From Nitrososphaerota archaeon (lineage in GTDB: Archaea; Thermoproteota; Nitrososphaeria; Nitrososphaerales; Gagatemarchaeaceae): DNA of 64,000 nucleotides. The number at the start of each line of letters is the position of its first letter. The stretch's first letter is position 1. Under the pieces are notes generated by a model, which ran no database searches, was not told the DNA's origin, and worked only from the letters and a program-made list of their open reading frames with translations. Position numbers and translations under genes: made by a program. Shown one piece after another: positions 1 to 8,945 of this stretch. The stretch is taken from positions 1 to 64,000 of the forward strand of contig DAHVLJ010000010.1 in NCBI GenBank assembly GCA_027320425.1, given 5' to 3'.

Positions 1-269
1 AAGTCAGCTCCGATCGACTTCAGGGCGTCGGCTAGAGCAAGGGAGGCTCTGTCTGCCTCGGCGGGAGGAATGGGCTGCCGATGCGCGGCGATGGTTGCCT
101 CCTCCACTCTCTCGAAGCTCCCTCTCTCCTTCAGGCTGAGCGAGAGCAGATGAGGAAGTATGATCGACCTGGGCTCTTCGACTCCGCAGTACCTCCACGT
201 GTCGTCCAGGTTGACCCCGAACGAGAACTTCCTGGTGATGTCCACGGTCTGCGCCGGACCTTGCCGCAC
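1..269 (-). CDS. N-terminal part of an unrecognised protein, cut by the window edge
   Basis: An open minus-strand frame of 89 codons runs from a GTG at 269 off the left edge; a second GTG lies at 245. The frame reads like real protein (for example the stretches WRYCGVEEPRS and RGSFERVEEATIAAH), whereas the other frames here are arginine-rich shadows. A TATA-like element on the minus strand at about 293-302 lies 26-28 bases before the GTG at 269, which favours that start and a leaderless message. I do not recognise the family. It is divergent from the cyclase-family gene at 326, and the two seem to share one AT-rich promoter. Confidence 0.55.
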   Translation of the reverse strand, partial: MRQGPAQTVDITRKFSFGVNLDDTWRYCGVEEPRSIILPHLLSLSLKERGSFERVEEATIAAHRQPIPPAEADRASLALADALKSIGAD

Positions 270-292
270 TTACGTTTTTCGCGGAAACGAAA

Positions 293-303
293 AGGCGTAT
301 TAC
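293..303. promoter_or_regulatory. Shared TATA region for two divergent genes
   Basis: The short AT-rich element GGCGTATTACA is centred about 27 bases before the ATG at 326 (plus) and about 27 bases before the GTG at 269 (minus). This is the archaeal TATA spacing for leaderless transcripts in both directions. Seen directly; promoter function is inferred. Confidence 0.4.
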
Positions 304-325
304 ACGTCTCCGGGGGTTCTTTTTC

Positions 326-991
326 ATGACCATTCGCCTCAGGCCCGGCACGGCACTGGATCTCACTCACACCATAGAGGAAGGCATGCCGACCTATGTC
401 GGGGACGCCGTCCCAAGAGTCTCCAGACTCAAGACCCTGGCCAAAGACGGAGTGAACCTTTCGGTTTTGACGCTCGGGTCGCACACCGGCACACACGTCG
501 ACGCCCCGATTCACTTCATCAAGGGGGGGAAGTCGCTGGACCAGCTTCCTGTGGAGAGCTTCGTTGGCGAGGCGAGCGTCATCGACCTATCCGACGTCCC
601 CGCAGGGACCGCCATCGCATCCTCGGAGCTAGCCAGACACTCGTCAGAGATACATGTTGGTGACATCGTGCTTCTGTACACCGGTATCAGCCGCAGGTGG
701 AGGGATTCAAAGGCAAGGAGGAACTACACCTACCTTGGAAAGGACGCGGCAGAGTGGCTCGCCGGGAAGGAAGTGAAAGCTGTGGGCATCGACTATCTGT
801 CTGTCGAGGGGTTTGGCGCTGCGGTCCCAGTGGCCCACAGGACCCTCCTCTCGAAAGGAATACCTATCATCGAGTCCCTCGGCGACAGGCTAGAGGAGCT
901 GGTGGGAAGAAGGGTGTTCTTCGTCTGTCTACCGATAAAAGTCGGTGGATGCGATGGAGCGCCTGCTAGGGCTATCGCCTACCTGCTTTAG
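326..991 (+). CDS. Cyclase-family (kynurenine formamidase-like) metal-dependent hydrolase
   Basis: This 221-residue protein has the family signature HTGTHVDAPIHF at about residues 52-63, whose His/Asp residues bind the metal, and an N-terminal DLTHTIEEGMPTY segment typical of the cyclase/KynB superfamily. Members hydrolyse N-formylkynurenine, isatin or other amide/lactone substrates. It lies 12 bases before the KDG aldolase gene and so probably heads the sugar-acid operon. No gluconolactonase of a standard family is seen in the pathway cluster, and a lactone-hydrolysing role here is an untested possibility. The ATG is about 26 bases after a TATA box, so the message may be leaderless. Confidence 0.8.
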   Translation: MTIRLRPGTALDLTHTIEEGMPTYVGDAVPRVSRLKTLAKDGVNLSVLTLGSHTGTHVDAPIHFIKGGKSLDQLPVESFVGEASVIDLSDVPAGTAIASSELARHSSEIHVGDIVLLYTGISRRWRDSKARRNYTYLGKDAAEWLAGKEVKAVGIDYLSVEGFGAAVPVAHRTLLSKGIPIIESLGDRLEELVGRRVFFVCLPIKVGGCDGAPARAIAYLL

Positions 992-1003
992 GAGTGGTGA
1001 AGA

Positions 1004-1888
1004 ATGCCGGTCAAACTCCGCGGTATCTGGTCTCCCATGCCGACGCCGTTCAAGAGCAACGGGGACCTTGATGAGGAAAGAATCCCTGAACTGACCGACT
1101 ATCTGATTCAGGGTGGAGTAGACGGGCTCTTCCCGTTAGGGACCAGTGGTGAGTTTGCCTTCCTCGACAGGGGAGAAAGGAAACGCGTGGTCGAGCTGGT
1201 CGTCGCCAGTGCGGGCTCGAGAGTCCCGGTTCTCGCAGGCGTCTCGGACCCTTCGCCCAATAATGCCATCGCCTTCGCCAGGGACGCCGCAGACGCCGGA
1301 GCCGACGGAGTCGTCGCAACCCCGCCCTATTACTACAAGGTCAGTGACGAAGGCTTGTTCATGCACTTCAAGACAATTGGAGATTCCATTTCTCTCCCTC
1401 TCGTGATATACAATATTCCCGAGTGGACTCACAGCTTCGTCCCGCTGTCTGTTGTGTCCCGCCTCGCCGAAGAGAAGCTGATCGTCGGAATGAAGTACAC
1501 CGAATACAACATGCTCAACCTCATGAGCTACCTCAGGGCGGTGGGGAACAAGATCGCGGTCTTCACAGGGTCTGACGCCATGGCTTATTCGTGCCTGGAA
1601 GCGGGAGGAGCTGGCGCCGTGATCAGCATCTCTAACATTGCGCCCAGAGCCGCTTCGAGCATTTACGACCTGGTAGCGAAGGGGCGGCTCAAAGAGGCCC
1701 TCGCTGTCCAAATGTCTCTCATGCCCGTAGTGGAGGCGGCAGGGATTGGATACTTCCCGGCGGGCCTCAAGGAGGCTATGAAGGTAGCAGGCTTCGCCGT
1801 AGGAGAAGTAAGGTCCCCACAGACGCCCCTCAACCGGGAGGAGAAGAGGAAGGTCAAGGAGCTCGTCGATACGGCGGAGTTGAAATAG
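1004..1888 (+). CDS. kdgA: 2-keto-3-deoxygluconate aldolase (DHDPS/NAL family)
   Basis: A 294-residue class I aldolase of the dihydrodipicolinate synthase/N-acetylneuraminate lyase family. It has the carboxylate-binding GTSGE motif (residues 46-50), the active-site tyrosine in IYN (Y136) and the Schiff-base lysine in VGMKYTEYN (K164). In archaeal Entner-Doudoroff pathways this family cleaves 2-keto-3-deoxygluconate to pyruvate and glyceraldehyde. That assignment is preferred over lysine synthesis because the next gene is gluconate dehydratase and the enzymes acting on both products' branch follow. Some archaeal homologues also accept KDPG and KD-galactonate. Confidence 0.87.
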   Translation: MPVKLRGIWSPMPTPFKSNGDLDEERIPELTDYLIQGGVDGLFPLGTSGEFAFLDRGERKRVVELVVASAGSRVPVLAGVSDPSPNNAIAFARDAADAGADGVVATPPYYYKVSDEGLFMHFKTIGDSISLPLVIYNIPEWTHSFVPLSVVSRLAEEKLIVGMKYTEYNMLNLMSYLRAVGNKIAVFTGSDAMAYSCLEAGGAGAVISISNIAPRAASSIYDLVAKGRLKEALAVQMSLMPVVEAAGIGYFPAGLKEAMKVAGFAVGEVRSPQTPLNREEKRKVKELVDTAELK

Positions 1889-1914
1889 ACCCGGGCGGAA
1901 GAGGAAGGCATCCC

Positions 1915-3099
1915 ATGAAGATATCAGGGTTCGACGTTTTCACGCTGGGCGAGCCGGCGAAGGCAGGGGGAGCAACGTGGGCCGGAATCTCCGTCATCCT
2001 CAAGCTCACCACTACAAACGGCCTTGTCGGGTACGGCGAGGCTGTACCTACGCTGCGCGTGAGGCCGGTCGTCGAGTCGCTCAGAGAGGTTGGTCGGCTG
2101 TACAAGGGCAAAGACCCCTCAGCACTGGAGCTGAACCAGCACGAGTGGCACAAGCACGACTTCTACCTCCCTGTCTCGTTCGAGTCGACCACCGCTCTGA
2201 GCGCGTTTGACATCGCCTGCTGGGACATCATCGGGAAGAGCCATGGCGAGCCGATCCACAAGCTGGCCGGTGGGTCTTTCAGAGACACTGTCAGGCTCTA
2301 TTCGAACGGCTGGTATGGGGGGTGCGTCACCCCGGAACAGTTCGGTACCAGGGCGAAGAAGTACGCCGCCATGGGCTACACCGCGCTCAAGTTCGACCCG
2401 TTCGGAAGATACTACGATTGGATCGACGGTCCTGGCCTGGAGAGGGCCTACGAGCGCGTCAGGGCGGTCAAGGACGCGACCCACGGCAAAGTCGATCTGC
2501 TCATAGAACACCATGGACGGTTCAATCCGAACTCGGCCATCATGGCCGCACGTAAGCTGGAACCGCTGGATCCCCTGTTCGCCGAGGAGCCGATACACCC
2601 CGACAACATAGAGGGGCTGAGGAAATACAGGAGCTCCACGAATGTCAGGGTCGCCCTAGGCGAAAGAATCCTAACCAAGGAGCACGCCGCATATGTCTGT
2701 TCCAACCACCTCACTGACTTTCTGCAGGCTGACATCACGAACATAGGAGGTATAACCCAGGCGAAGAAGTTCAGCGCCATAGCAGAGGCCTACGGCGTAG
2801 AGATGGCCTTCCACAATGCGTTCGGTCCGATACAGAACGCCGCCACCCTGCAAGTCGACTCGACGATACCTAACTTCCTGATACAGGAGTCCTTCTACGA
2901 CGTCTTCCCAGAGTGGAAGAGAAAACTCGTAAGGAACGGGACGCCGGTTGTAGAAGGTCACACAGCCGTCCCCTCGAAGCCTGGCCTGGGCGTAGATGTC
3001 GACGAGCGGATCCTGAAGGAGTACAGCTTCGAAGGTCAGGAGACCTTCGACCCTGACGAGCCCGTTTGGGTCGTCAAGGATACCTGGAAGAAGTCATAG
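1915..3099 (+). CDS. gnaD: D-gluconate (galactonate) dehydratase, enolase superfamily
   Basis: This 394-residue protein is a mandelate racemase/muconate-lactonising-type member of the enolase superfamily and strongly resembles the Sulfolobus gluconate dehydratase along its whole length (about 395 residues there). Recognisable segments include VGYGEAVPTLRV near residue 38, ALKFDPFG (157-164), DLLIEHHGRFN (194-204), AEEP (223-226), VALGER (246-251) and AFHNAFG (298-304). These supply the acidic metal ligands and catalytic lysine/histidine. It converts gluconate to 2-keto-3-deoxygluconate, the substrate of the aldolase encoded 26 bases upstream. Confidence 0.92.
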   Translation: MKISGFDVFTLGEPAKAGGATWAGISVILKLTTTNGLVGYGEAVPTLRVRPVVESLREVGRLYKGKDPSALELNQHEWHKHDFYLPVSFESTTALSAFDIACWDIIGKSHGEPIHKLAGGSFRDTVRLYSNGWYGGCVTPEQFGTRAKKYAAMGYTALKFDPFGRYYDWIDGPGLERAYERVRAVKDATHGKVDLLIEHHGRFNPNSAIMAARKLEPLDPLFAEEPIHPDNIEGLRKYRSSTNVRVALGERILTKEHAAYVCSNHLTDFLQADITNIGGITQAKKFSAIAEAYGVEMAFHNAFGPIQNAATLQVDSTIPNFLIQESFYDVFPEWKRKLVRNGTPVVEGHTAVPSKPGLGVDVDERILKEYSFEGQETFDPDEPVWVVKDTWKKS

Positions 3100-3102
3100 A
3101 TC

Positions 3103-4443
3103 TCAGGCAACAACCGCGATCATCACGTCGTTCACATTCGTCCCCGAGGGACCAGTGACGATTAGGTCGCCGAGCGCCTTGAAGAGGGTATGGGAGTCGT
3201 TGTTCGCGAGGAATTTCCTAGCGTCAAGGCCCAATCTGCGCGCTCTCTTGAAAGTGGTGCCGTCGGCTATAGCTCCCGCAGCATCGGTGGGCCCGTCAAC
3301 CCCGTCCGTGCCGAAGAAAACCAATGCTGATCGGTCAGAGCCGTCCAGTTCGATTGCCGCCGCGAGCGCACCCTCTTGGTTCCTCCCCCCGATTCCCTTG
3401 CCCTCCACCGACACCGTCGTCTCTCCCCCCCACACGGCAGCCCACGGAGTGGCCTCTTGCGACATTGCCAAATCCGCTAGCTCCTTACCAACCACCTTAG
3501 CCTCTCCTGTCACCATCGATCTCGTCTCTACGCGGTAGCCCAGGGCCTCGAGCGACGCCCTCGCGGCCAAACGGGCGTCCGTGTTCGACCCGACAACCAC
3601 ATTTCTCACATTTTCGAATACTCTGCTCCCTGGTTTCGGAGTCTCTTGAATTTCCCCCGCGATGCCGTCAGTCACGACCCTTCTCACCGATTGCGGGGTC
3701 GTCTTCCAGACTCCCTTGCTCTCCATGATTCTCCGCGCGTCTGCAAAAGTCGTCGGGTCAGGGACGGTCGGGCCAGACGCGATGGTGCTCAGGTCGTCGC
3801 CTACCACGTCTGAAATCAGGAGTGACAAGACCTCTGCGCCGTTGGCCCTTTCTGCTAGCCTTCCTCCAGCGACCCTTGAGAGATGCTTCCTCACGCAGTT
3901 GATCTCTCCGATGTCAGCGCCGCTGTTCAAAAGGAGCCTGGTGGTCAGTATGAGGTCCCTGACGGATACCCCCGGGTGCGGGGCCGGCATCAACGCGGAG
4001 CCTCCTCCGGACAGCAGGACGACCACCAGGTCTCCAGGGCCTGCACCGTCGATAATCGACAGCATCCTGCTTACCGCTTTCTCCCCCTTTGCCGACGGAA
4101 GCGGGTGGGTGGACTTCTCAAACCTCACCCTCCTAAGCCGAGGGAGTCTCTCCTGATATTCGGGGACGATGACTATCCCTTCGTCTAGCCTGTCTCCGAT
4201 GATTTTGTCAACTTCAACAGCCATGAGCCCTGACGCCTTCCCGCCTCCAACAACGACCACGCGCCGGTAGTCGTCGAGGTCCAGGCTCGCGGTTCGCGCC
4301 GTCAGCCTGTTGCCCGTGCGCTTCAGACTCCTCCTAACAAGGAGCCCAGGGTCGGCCGCTGCGAGGGCTGCTGACGCAGCAGACAGCGCGTCCTTTCTGT
4401 TACCCCTTGACTTGGCGGCCATCTCCGACAGCTGAACCGGCAA
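3103..4443 (-). CDS. gck: Glycerate 2-kinase (DUF4147/MOFRL family)
   Basis: A 446-residue protein with the glycerate kinase type-2 fold: an N-terminal DUF4147 part with GGGKASGLMA, a SGGGSAL nucleotide/substrate loop in the middle, and a C-terminal MOFRL part with GGRNQEGALAAA and FFGTDGVDGPTDAAGA. It phosphorylates glycerate, usually at C2 in archaea, giving 2-phosphoglycerate, which is the entry of the non-phosphorylative Entner-Doudoroff branch into lower glycolysis. It is convergent with gnaD, whose stop lies 3 bases away, and divergent from the aldehyde dehydrogenase. An internal ATG at residue 8 is an alternative start. Confidence 0.9.
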   Translation of the reverse strand: MPVQLSEMAAKSRGNRKDALSAASAALAAADPGLLVRRSLKRTGNRLTARTASLDLDDYRRVVVVGGGKASGLMAVEVDKIIGDRLDEGIVIVPEYQERLPRLRRVRFEKSTHPLPSAKGEKAVSRMLSIIDGAGPGDLVVVLLSGGGSALMPAPHPGVSVRDLILTTRLLLNSGADIGEINCVRKHLSRVAGGRLAERANGAEVLSLLISDVVGDDLSTIASGPTVPDPTTFADARRIMESKGVWKTTPQSVRRVVTDGIAGEIQETPKPGSRVFENVRNVVVGSNTDARLAARASLEALGYRVETRSMVTGEAKVVGKELADLAMSQEATPWAAVWGGETTVSVEGKGIGGRNQEGALAAAIELDGSDRSALVFFGTDGVDGPTDAAGAIADGTTFKRARRLGLDARKFLANNDSHTLFKALGDLIVTGPSGTNVNDVMIAVVA

Positions 4444-4506
4444 ATTCGGCCGCTATGACTGCAGTTCCTAAGATGTAAATACGATGTAGCATTCCGGCGC
4501 TCTTGC

Positions 4507-5985
4507 ATGTCCATCGTGCGCCAAGAGATGATGCTGGTTGATGGCGAGTGGACCTCTGGGGGGAGGGACGAAAAGATCGAGGTCGTCAACCCCACCAGCG
4601 AAGAGGTAATCGCCACGGTCCCTCGGGGGACCAGGGAGGACGCTAGGAGGGCGCTAGAGGCGGCGGTAATCGCCCAGAGGAAGTGGGAAGAGACGCCTCC
4701 GATCAAACGCGCTTCCATCCTTGCCAAGGTCGCTCAGCTGATACGCGAGAAGAGAGAGGAGCTCGCACGCGTCCTTACCTCTGAACAGGGTAAACCGCTC
4801 TTCGAAGCCAGGTTGGAGGTCGACGGCTCTGCCGCCCACTTTGACTACTTCGCGGAGTTCGCCCGGAGGATAGAGGGTGACGTCCTCCCAAGCGACAACC
4901 CTGGTCAGACGATCATGATTCTCAGGCTCCCCATCGGGGTGGTGGCCGCGATTACGCCCTGGAACTTCCCTTCCGCCATGGTGGCGAGGAAACTCGCCCC
5001 CGCGCTCATTACAGGCAATTCGGTGGTGCTGAAGCCCTCCAGTAACACACCCCTTAGCGCGGTGGAGCTGGTCAAGATCGTCGACCAGGCAGGCGTTCCT
5101 CGAGGGGTCGTCAACCTGGTCACCGGAGACGGGTCAGAAGTGGGGGACGAGCTCTGCGGGAACAAGTCCACAGGTCTAATCACCATGACCGGGAGCACGG
5201 AGGCAGGTCAGAAGATCATGCAGCGAGCCTCCAACCAACTCGGGAAGCTCATCTTGGAGCTGGGAGGCAAAGCGCCTTTCATTGTCTGGCGGGACGCCGA
5301 TATAGAGTGGGCGCTGAAGTGCGCCGTCTGGGCGAGGTATTGGAACTGCGGGCAGACCTGCATAAGCTCAGAGCGGATGTATCTCGACAGCAGCATCAAA
5401 ACCAAGTTCCTCGCGAAGTTCGTGCAGATGTCGAAGGCCCTGCGGACGGGCGACCCCACCTCCAAGATGACCGACCTCGGTCCCATGGTGAGCAAAAAAG
5501 AAAGGTCAACCAGCGAGCGCTTCATAGATCTCGCAGAAAGGGAAGGGTCCAAGATCATCCTGCACGGGGGTCGCTCACACCTGAAAAAGGGGTGGTTCCT
5601 TGGACCGACCGTGATAGAAGGCGTCAGCCAAGGTTCGCCCTTGGTCCAGAAGGAGATCTTCGGCCCCGTCGTCCCCGTCCTCGAAGTGGAAACGTTCGAC
5701 CAAGCAATTGACATGGCCAACGACTGCGAATATGGCTTGGCGTCATACGTCTTCACCAAGGATAACGTGAACGTGATGAAGGCGGTTCAACGGATAAAGT
5801 TCGGGGAGACCTACGTCAACCAGGTCGGACCCGAGCAGCTCCAAGGGGCGCACACAGGCTTCAGGATGTCGGGCCTCGGCGCCGAGGGCTCGAGGCATGG
5901 TCTGGAGCTCTACACTCAGCTGAAGACGTGTTACATCGACTGGAACGATAGCCCCAGCCTGCCGTATCTGTTCCCCTACCACTGA
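4507..5985 (+). CDS. NAD(P)-dependent aldehyde dehydrogenase, probably glyceraldehyde dehydrogenase
   Basis: A full-length 492-residue ALDH-superfamily enzyme. It has the oxyanion asparagine in PWNFP (N153), the general-base glutamate in ELGGKAP (E251) and the nucleophilic cysteine in NCGQTC (C285). By family alone it could act on succinate semialdehyde, lactaldehyde or glyceraldehyde. Its place between glycerate kinase and glucose dehydrogenase makes glyceraldehyde to glycerate the likely reaction. The stop is followed directly by the GTG of the glucose dehydrogenase gene, so the two are co-transcribed. Confidence 0.88.
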   Translation: MSIVRQEMMLVDGEWTSGGRDEKIEVVNPTSEEVIATVPRGTREDARRALEAAVIAQRKWEETPPIKRASILAKVAQLIREKREELARVLTSEQGKPLFEARLEVDGSAAHFDYFAEFARRIEGDVLPSDNPGQTIMILRLPIGVVAAITPWNFPSAMVARKLAPALITGNSVVLKPSSNTPLSAVELVKIVDQAGVPRGVVNLVTGDGSEVGDELCGNKSTGLITMTGSTEAGQKIMQRASNQLGKLILELGGKAPFIVWRDADIEWALKCAVWARYWNCGQTCISSERMYLDSSIKTKFLAKFVQMSKALRTGDPTSKMTDLGPMVSKKERSTSERFIDLAEREGSKIILHGGRSHLKKGWFLGPTVIEGVSQGSPLVQKEIFGPVVPVLEVETFDQAIDMANDCEYGLASYVFTKDNVNVMKAVQRIKFGETYVNQVGPEQLQGAHTGFRMSGLGAEGSRHGLELYTQLKTCYIDWNDSPSLPYLFPYH

Positions 5986-7071
5986 GTGATTATCACGAAG
6001 GCGATTACAGTCACCCCCGGGACGCAGAAATCGCTCGCGCTGAGAGACATCCACGAGCCAGTCCCGAAAAAGAAGGAACTGCTGCTCAGGGTAAAGGAGG
6101 TGGGCATCTGTGGGACAGACATCGACATAGTTAGTGGATTCTACGGAGAACCTCCCGCGGGTTCTGAGTATCTTGTCCTTGGGCACGAGTCCCTTGCCAG
6201 GGTAGAGGAGGCCGGTCCAGGTTGCGACGGCTTCAGGAAGGGAGACCTAGTGGTCCCAACCGTCCGAAGGAATTGCCCGGAGAACTGCCTCAGCTGCAGG
6301 AGTGGCGAGTCCGACATGTGTACCACAGGACACTACAAAGAGCATGGGATAAAGGGGCTACACGGGTTTGCAAGCGAGCTTGCGGTCACAGACTCCCGAT
6401 TCGTGACCACGCTCCCGGAGTCCCTATCGGAGGTCGGGGTCCTCCTCGAGCCGCTTACCATTGTCGAAAAGGGGATCAGTCAGTCGTTCGTCATGCAGAA
6501 CAGCAGGATGAAGTGGCGCCCCGAAAGCGCGCTAGTGCTCGGGTCAGGACCAGTGGGGCTCTTGGCTACGGCCGCTCTTAGGCTGATGGGGCTTTCAGTG
6601 ACGACTGTGGCGCGGAAGCCTCCGGGGAGTGTGAAGGCTAAGCTGGCGGCGTCCACTGGCGCAGACTACGTCGATGTCACCGAGACCCCGCTGTCGTCGA
6701 TGGAAGACAGGTTCGACCTCGTCTTCGAGGCCACAGGTTCGACTTCAGTGGCATTGGAGGCGCAAAACCTCTGCGGCACGAACGGCGTGGTCTCATTCGT
6801 GGGCATCTACAAGTCCGAGGTGGAGACCGAAGACGCCGGAAGAGTGTTCACGAACCTGGTTTTGGGCAACAGGGTCTTCTTCGGCTCGGTCAACGCGAAC
6901 ATCTCCTACTTCCATAGAGGTGCGAAAGACCTAGTCCGCATCCGCAACAAATGGAAGGGTTTCCTCGAGGGGATGCTGACAGACAAGGTCAGCCTCGACG
7001 AAGCAGAGTCGGCCTACGGTCCGAAAAGCGAGAAAACGGTGAAAACGGTCCTGCAAATATCCCAGGATTGA
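5986..7071 (+). CDS. gdh: Zinc-dependent glucose 1-dehydrogenase (MDR family)
   Basis: A 361-residue medium-chain dehydrogenase with the catalytic-zinc residues C42 (GICGTD) and H67-E68 (LGHES), four structural-zinc cysteines (C97, C101, C104, C112) and the dinucleotide-binding loop GSGPVGLLA. The arrangement and length match the archaeal glucose/galactose dehydrogenases that oxidise glucose to gluconolactone with NAD(P). The start is a GTG abutting the stop of the aldehyde dehydrogenase. It supplies the first oxidation of the Entner-Doudoroff branch encoded around it. Confidence 0.87.
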   Translation: MIITKAITVTPGTQKSLALRDIHEPVPKKKELLLRVKEVGICGTDIDIVSGFYGEPPAGSEYLVLGHESLARVEEAGPGCDGFRKGDLVVPTVRRNCPENCLSCRSGESDMCTTGHYKEHGIKGLHGFASELAVTDSRFVTTLPESLSEVGVLLEPLTIVEKGISQSFVMQNSRMKWRPESALVLGSGPVGLLATAALRLMGLSVTTVARKPPGSVKAKLAASTGADYVDVTETPLSSMEDRFDLVFEATGSTSVALEAQNLCGTNGVVSFVGIYKSEVETEDAGRVFTNLVLGNRVFFGSVNANISYFHRGAKDLVRIRNKWKGFLEGMLTDKVSLDEAESAYGPKSEKTVKTVLQISQD

Positions 7072-7103
7072 GCCTCGGCGTGGCAGAGTCGACCTCGAAT
7101 GCC

Positions 7104-8945
7104 ATGGCGAAGAAATCGTTCTCGCTCCCACACAAAGAGAGCTACAAGCCGATTTCTGGTTATGGAGTGATCGGCAACACCCGGACCGTCGCCCTGGTAG
7201 GCTACGACGGCTCCATCGACTGGTGCTGCATGCCGAGGGTGAGCTCCCCCAGCATCTTCGCGGCAATCCTCGACCACAAGAAGGGGGGGTCATGGGCCGT
7301 CCAGCCGGCGGGACCTGCGGCTTCCACGCAGAGCTATCTCGAGGATACCAACATCCTCCGCACCGAGTTCACCGACGGCTCCTCGAAGGTGGTCCTCACA
7401 GACTTCATGCCTTGTTCCGTCGCCACCGGTGCATGGTCAACTCCGCCTGAGATTCATCGCGTTGTGAACTGTCTGAACGGAACGATGGAAATGAGGTTCC
7501 TGTTCAGGCCCCTGCTGAACTACGGCCTTGTCGTGCCCCGGGTCACCCGGGTAGAGAACGGGCTTTCCATCAGGAACCGCAACCAAGAGATGGCGCTCTC
7601 TTCTGACATCCGATTCAACGTCAAGGACTCAGCTGTCGACGAGAGCTTCCAGCTCTCCCAGGGCGAGAGGAAGGCCTTCATCCTGAGCTACGGAGAGGCC
7701 GTGCCGCGGAGGGTTGCGGAATACCGGTCGGAGCGCCAGAGGGCCAGGACGGAGGTGTTCTGGCTGGATTGGGCTTCGCAAATCAGGTACAGAGGCAGGT
7801 GGAAGAGTTCGGTGGTGAGGTCTGCACTCACGCTCAAGCTTCTGGTATACGGCCCTACTGGGGCCATCGTGGCCGCTCCGACCACTTCCCTCCCTGAGGC
7901 GATAGGCGGGAACAGGAACTGGGACTACCGCTACTCCTGGATACGGGACTCGGCCAGCTCTCTGTGGGCGTTCCACAAGATCGGATGCAAGAGCGAGACG
8001 GAGGCGTATCTGCATTGGCTCATTGACAACAATCCCTCACTTGACCTCGACCTGAGGCTCATGTACGACGTCGGCGGGGACGCGCACATCAAGGAGAAGA
8101 GCCTAGAGCATCTCGACGGCTACAAGGGCTCGAAGCCTGTGAGAATCGGCAACCTGGCTTCGGAGCAGGTCCAGTACGACGCCTATGGCTACATGCTGGA
8201 CGCGCTATACTTCTCTTCAAGCCACAGCAGCCCCATCGAGGACGAGATGTATTTTCGCTTCGTCAAACCTCTAGCGAACTTCTTGGCGGAACGCTGGGAA
8301 GAGCCCGGCAACGGCATCTGGGAGATCCGCAACAGGCACGAGCACTACGTGTACACCAAAGCCTGGTGCTATGCGGGGCTGGACCGGGCGGTGAAGATAG
8401 CCCAGGTTGCGGGCCACGTCGACGACATCGCTCCATGGAAGGCTACAATGAAGCGGATCAAGGAAGAGGTGTTGAGGCGCGGGTGGAGCAACAAGAAACA
8501 ATCATTCGTGATTCATTACGGCTCTTCTGACCTCGACGCGGCCAACCTCATGCTTCCGTTGATAGGGTTCCTGCCAGCCGAAAACCCGAAAATGAAATCC
8601 ACCATAGAAGCGGTAGCGAACGAACTCTCTGACGGTGCCCTCGTGTACAGGTACAGGGCAGACGACGGGCTGAAGGGAAACGAGGGAGCGTTCCTGCTCT
8701 GCGGCTTCTGGCTCGTCGCCTGCCTCGCAAGACTCGGCCAAGTTGAGAAGGCCTCGGCGAATTTCCAGGAGCTCCTCAGCCATGCGAACCACCTGGGCCT
8801 CTTCTCCGAGGAAGTGGACCCCAAGACAGGCGAGGCTCTGGGAAACTTCCCTCAGGCTTTCAGCCATGTCGGCCTGATTCTCGCTGCTGACGCGCTGGAC
8901 GAAGCTCTGGATGCAAGAACCCGGAGTGAAGGGCGTTCCGCCTAG
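7104..8945 (+). CDS. Glycoside hydrolase family 15 (glucoamylase or trehalase)
   Basis: From the ATG at 7104 the protein has 613 residues; a GTG at 7080, just after gdh, is another possible start. It opens with the GH15 N-terminal super-sandwich signature (YGVIGNTRTVALVGYDGSID region) and carries the paired catalytic glutamates in GNGIWE (E407) and NEGAF (E527). There is no signal peptide, so it acts in the cytoplasm on internal glucan or trehalose. Archaeal GH15 members include both glucoamylases and trehalases; the neighbouring trehalose-synthase-like GT4 makes trehalase a real alternative. Released glucose would feed the adjacent dehydrogenase. Confidence 0.87.
   Translation: MAKKSFSLPHKESYKPISGYGVIGNTRTVALVGYDGSIDWCCMPRVSSPSIFAAILDHKKGGSWAVQPAGPAASTQSYLEDTNILRTEFTDGSSKVVLTDFMPCSVATGAWSTPPEIHRVVNCLNGTMEMRFLFRPLLNYGLVVPRVTRVENGLSIRNRNQEMALSSDIRFNVKDSAVDESFQLSQGERKAFILSYGEAVPRRVAEYRSERQRARTEVFWLDWASQIRYRGRWKSSVVRSALTLKLLVYGPTGAIVAAPTTSLPEAIGGNRNWDYRYSWIRDSASSLWAFHKIGCKSETEAYLHWLIDNNPSLDLDLRLMYDVGGDAHIKEKSLEHLDGYKGSKPVRIGNLASEQVQYDAYGYMLDALYFSSSHSSPIEDEMYFRFVKPLANFLAERWEEPGNGIWEIRNRHEHYVYTKAWCYAGLDRAVKIAQVAGHVDDIAPWKATMKRIKEEVLRRGWSNKKQSFVIHYGSSDLDAANLMLPLIGFLPAENPKMKSTIEAVANELSDGALVYRYRADDGLKGNEGAFLLCGFWLVACLARLGQVEKASANFQELLSHANHLGLFSEEVDPKTGEALGNFPQAFSHVGLILAADALDEALDARTRSEGRSA

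Noticed and set aside
4-366. Minus-strand frame starting with ATG near the left edge
   Set aside because: Arg/Ser-rich and overlaps the cyclase start; another minus frame from GTG 269 gives better protein.
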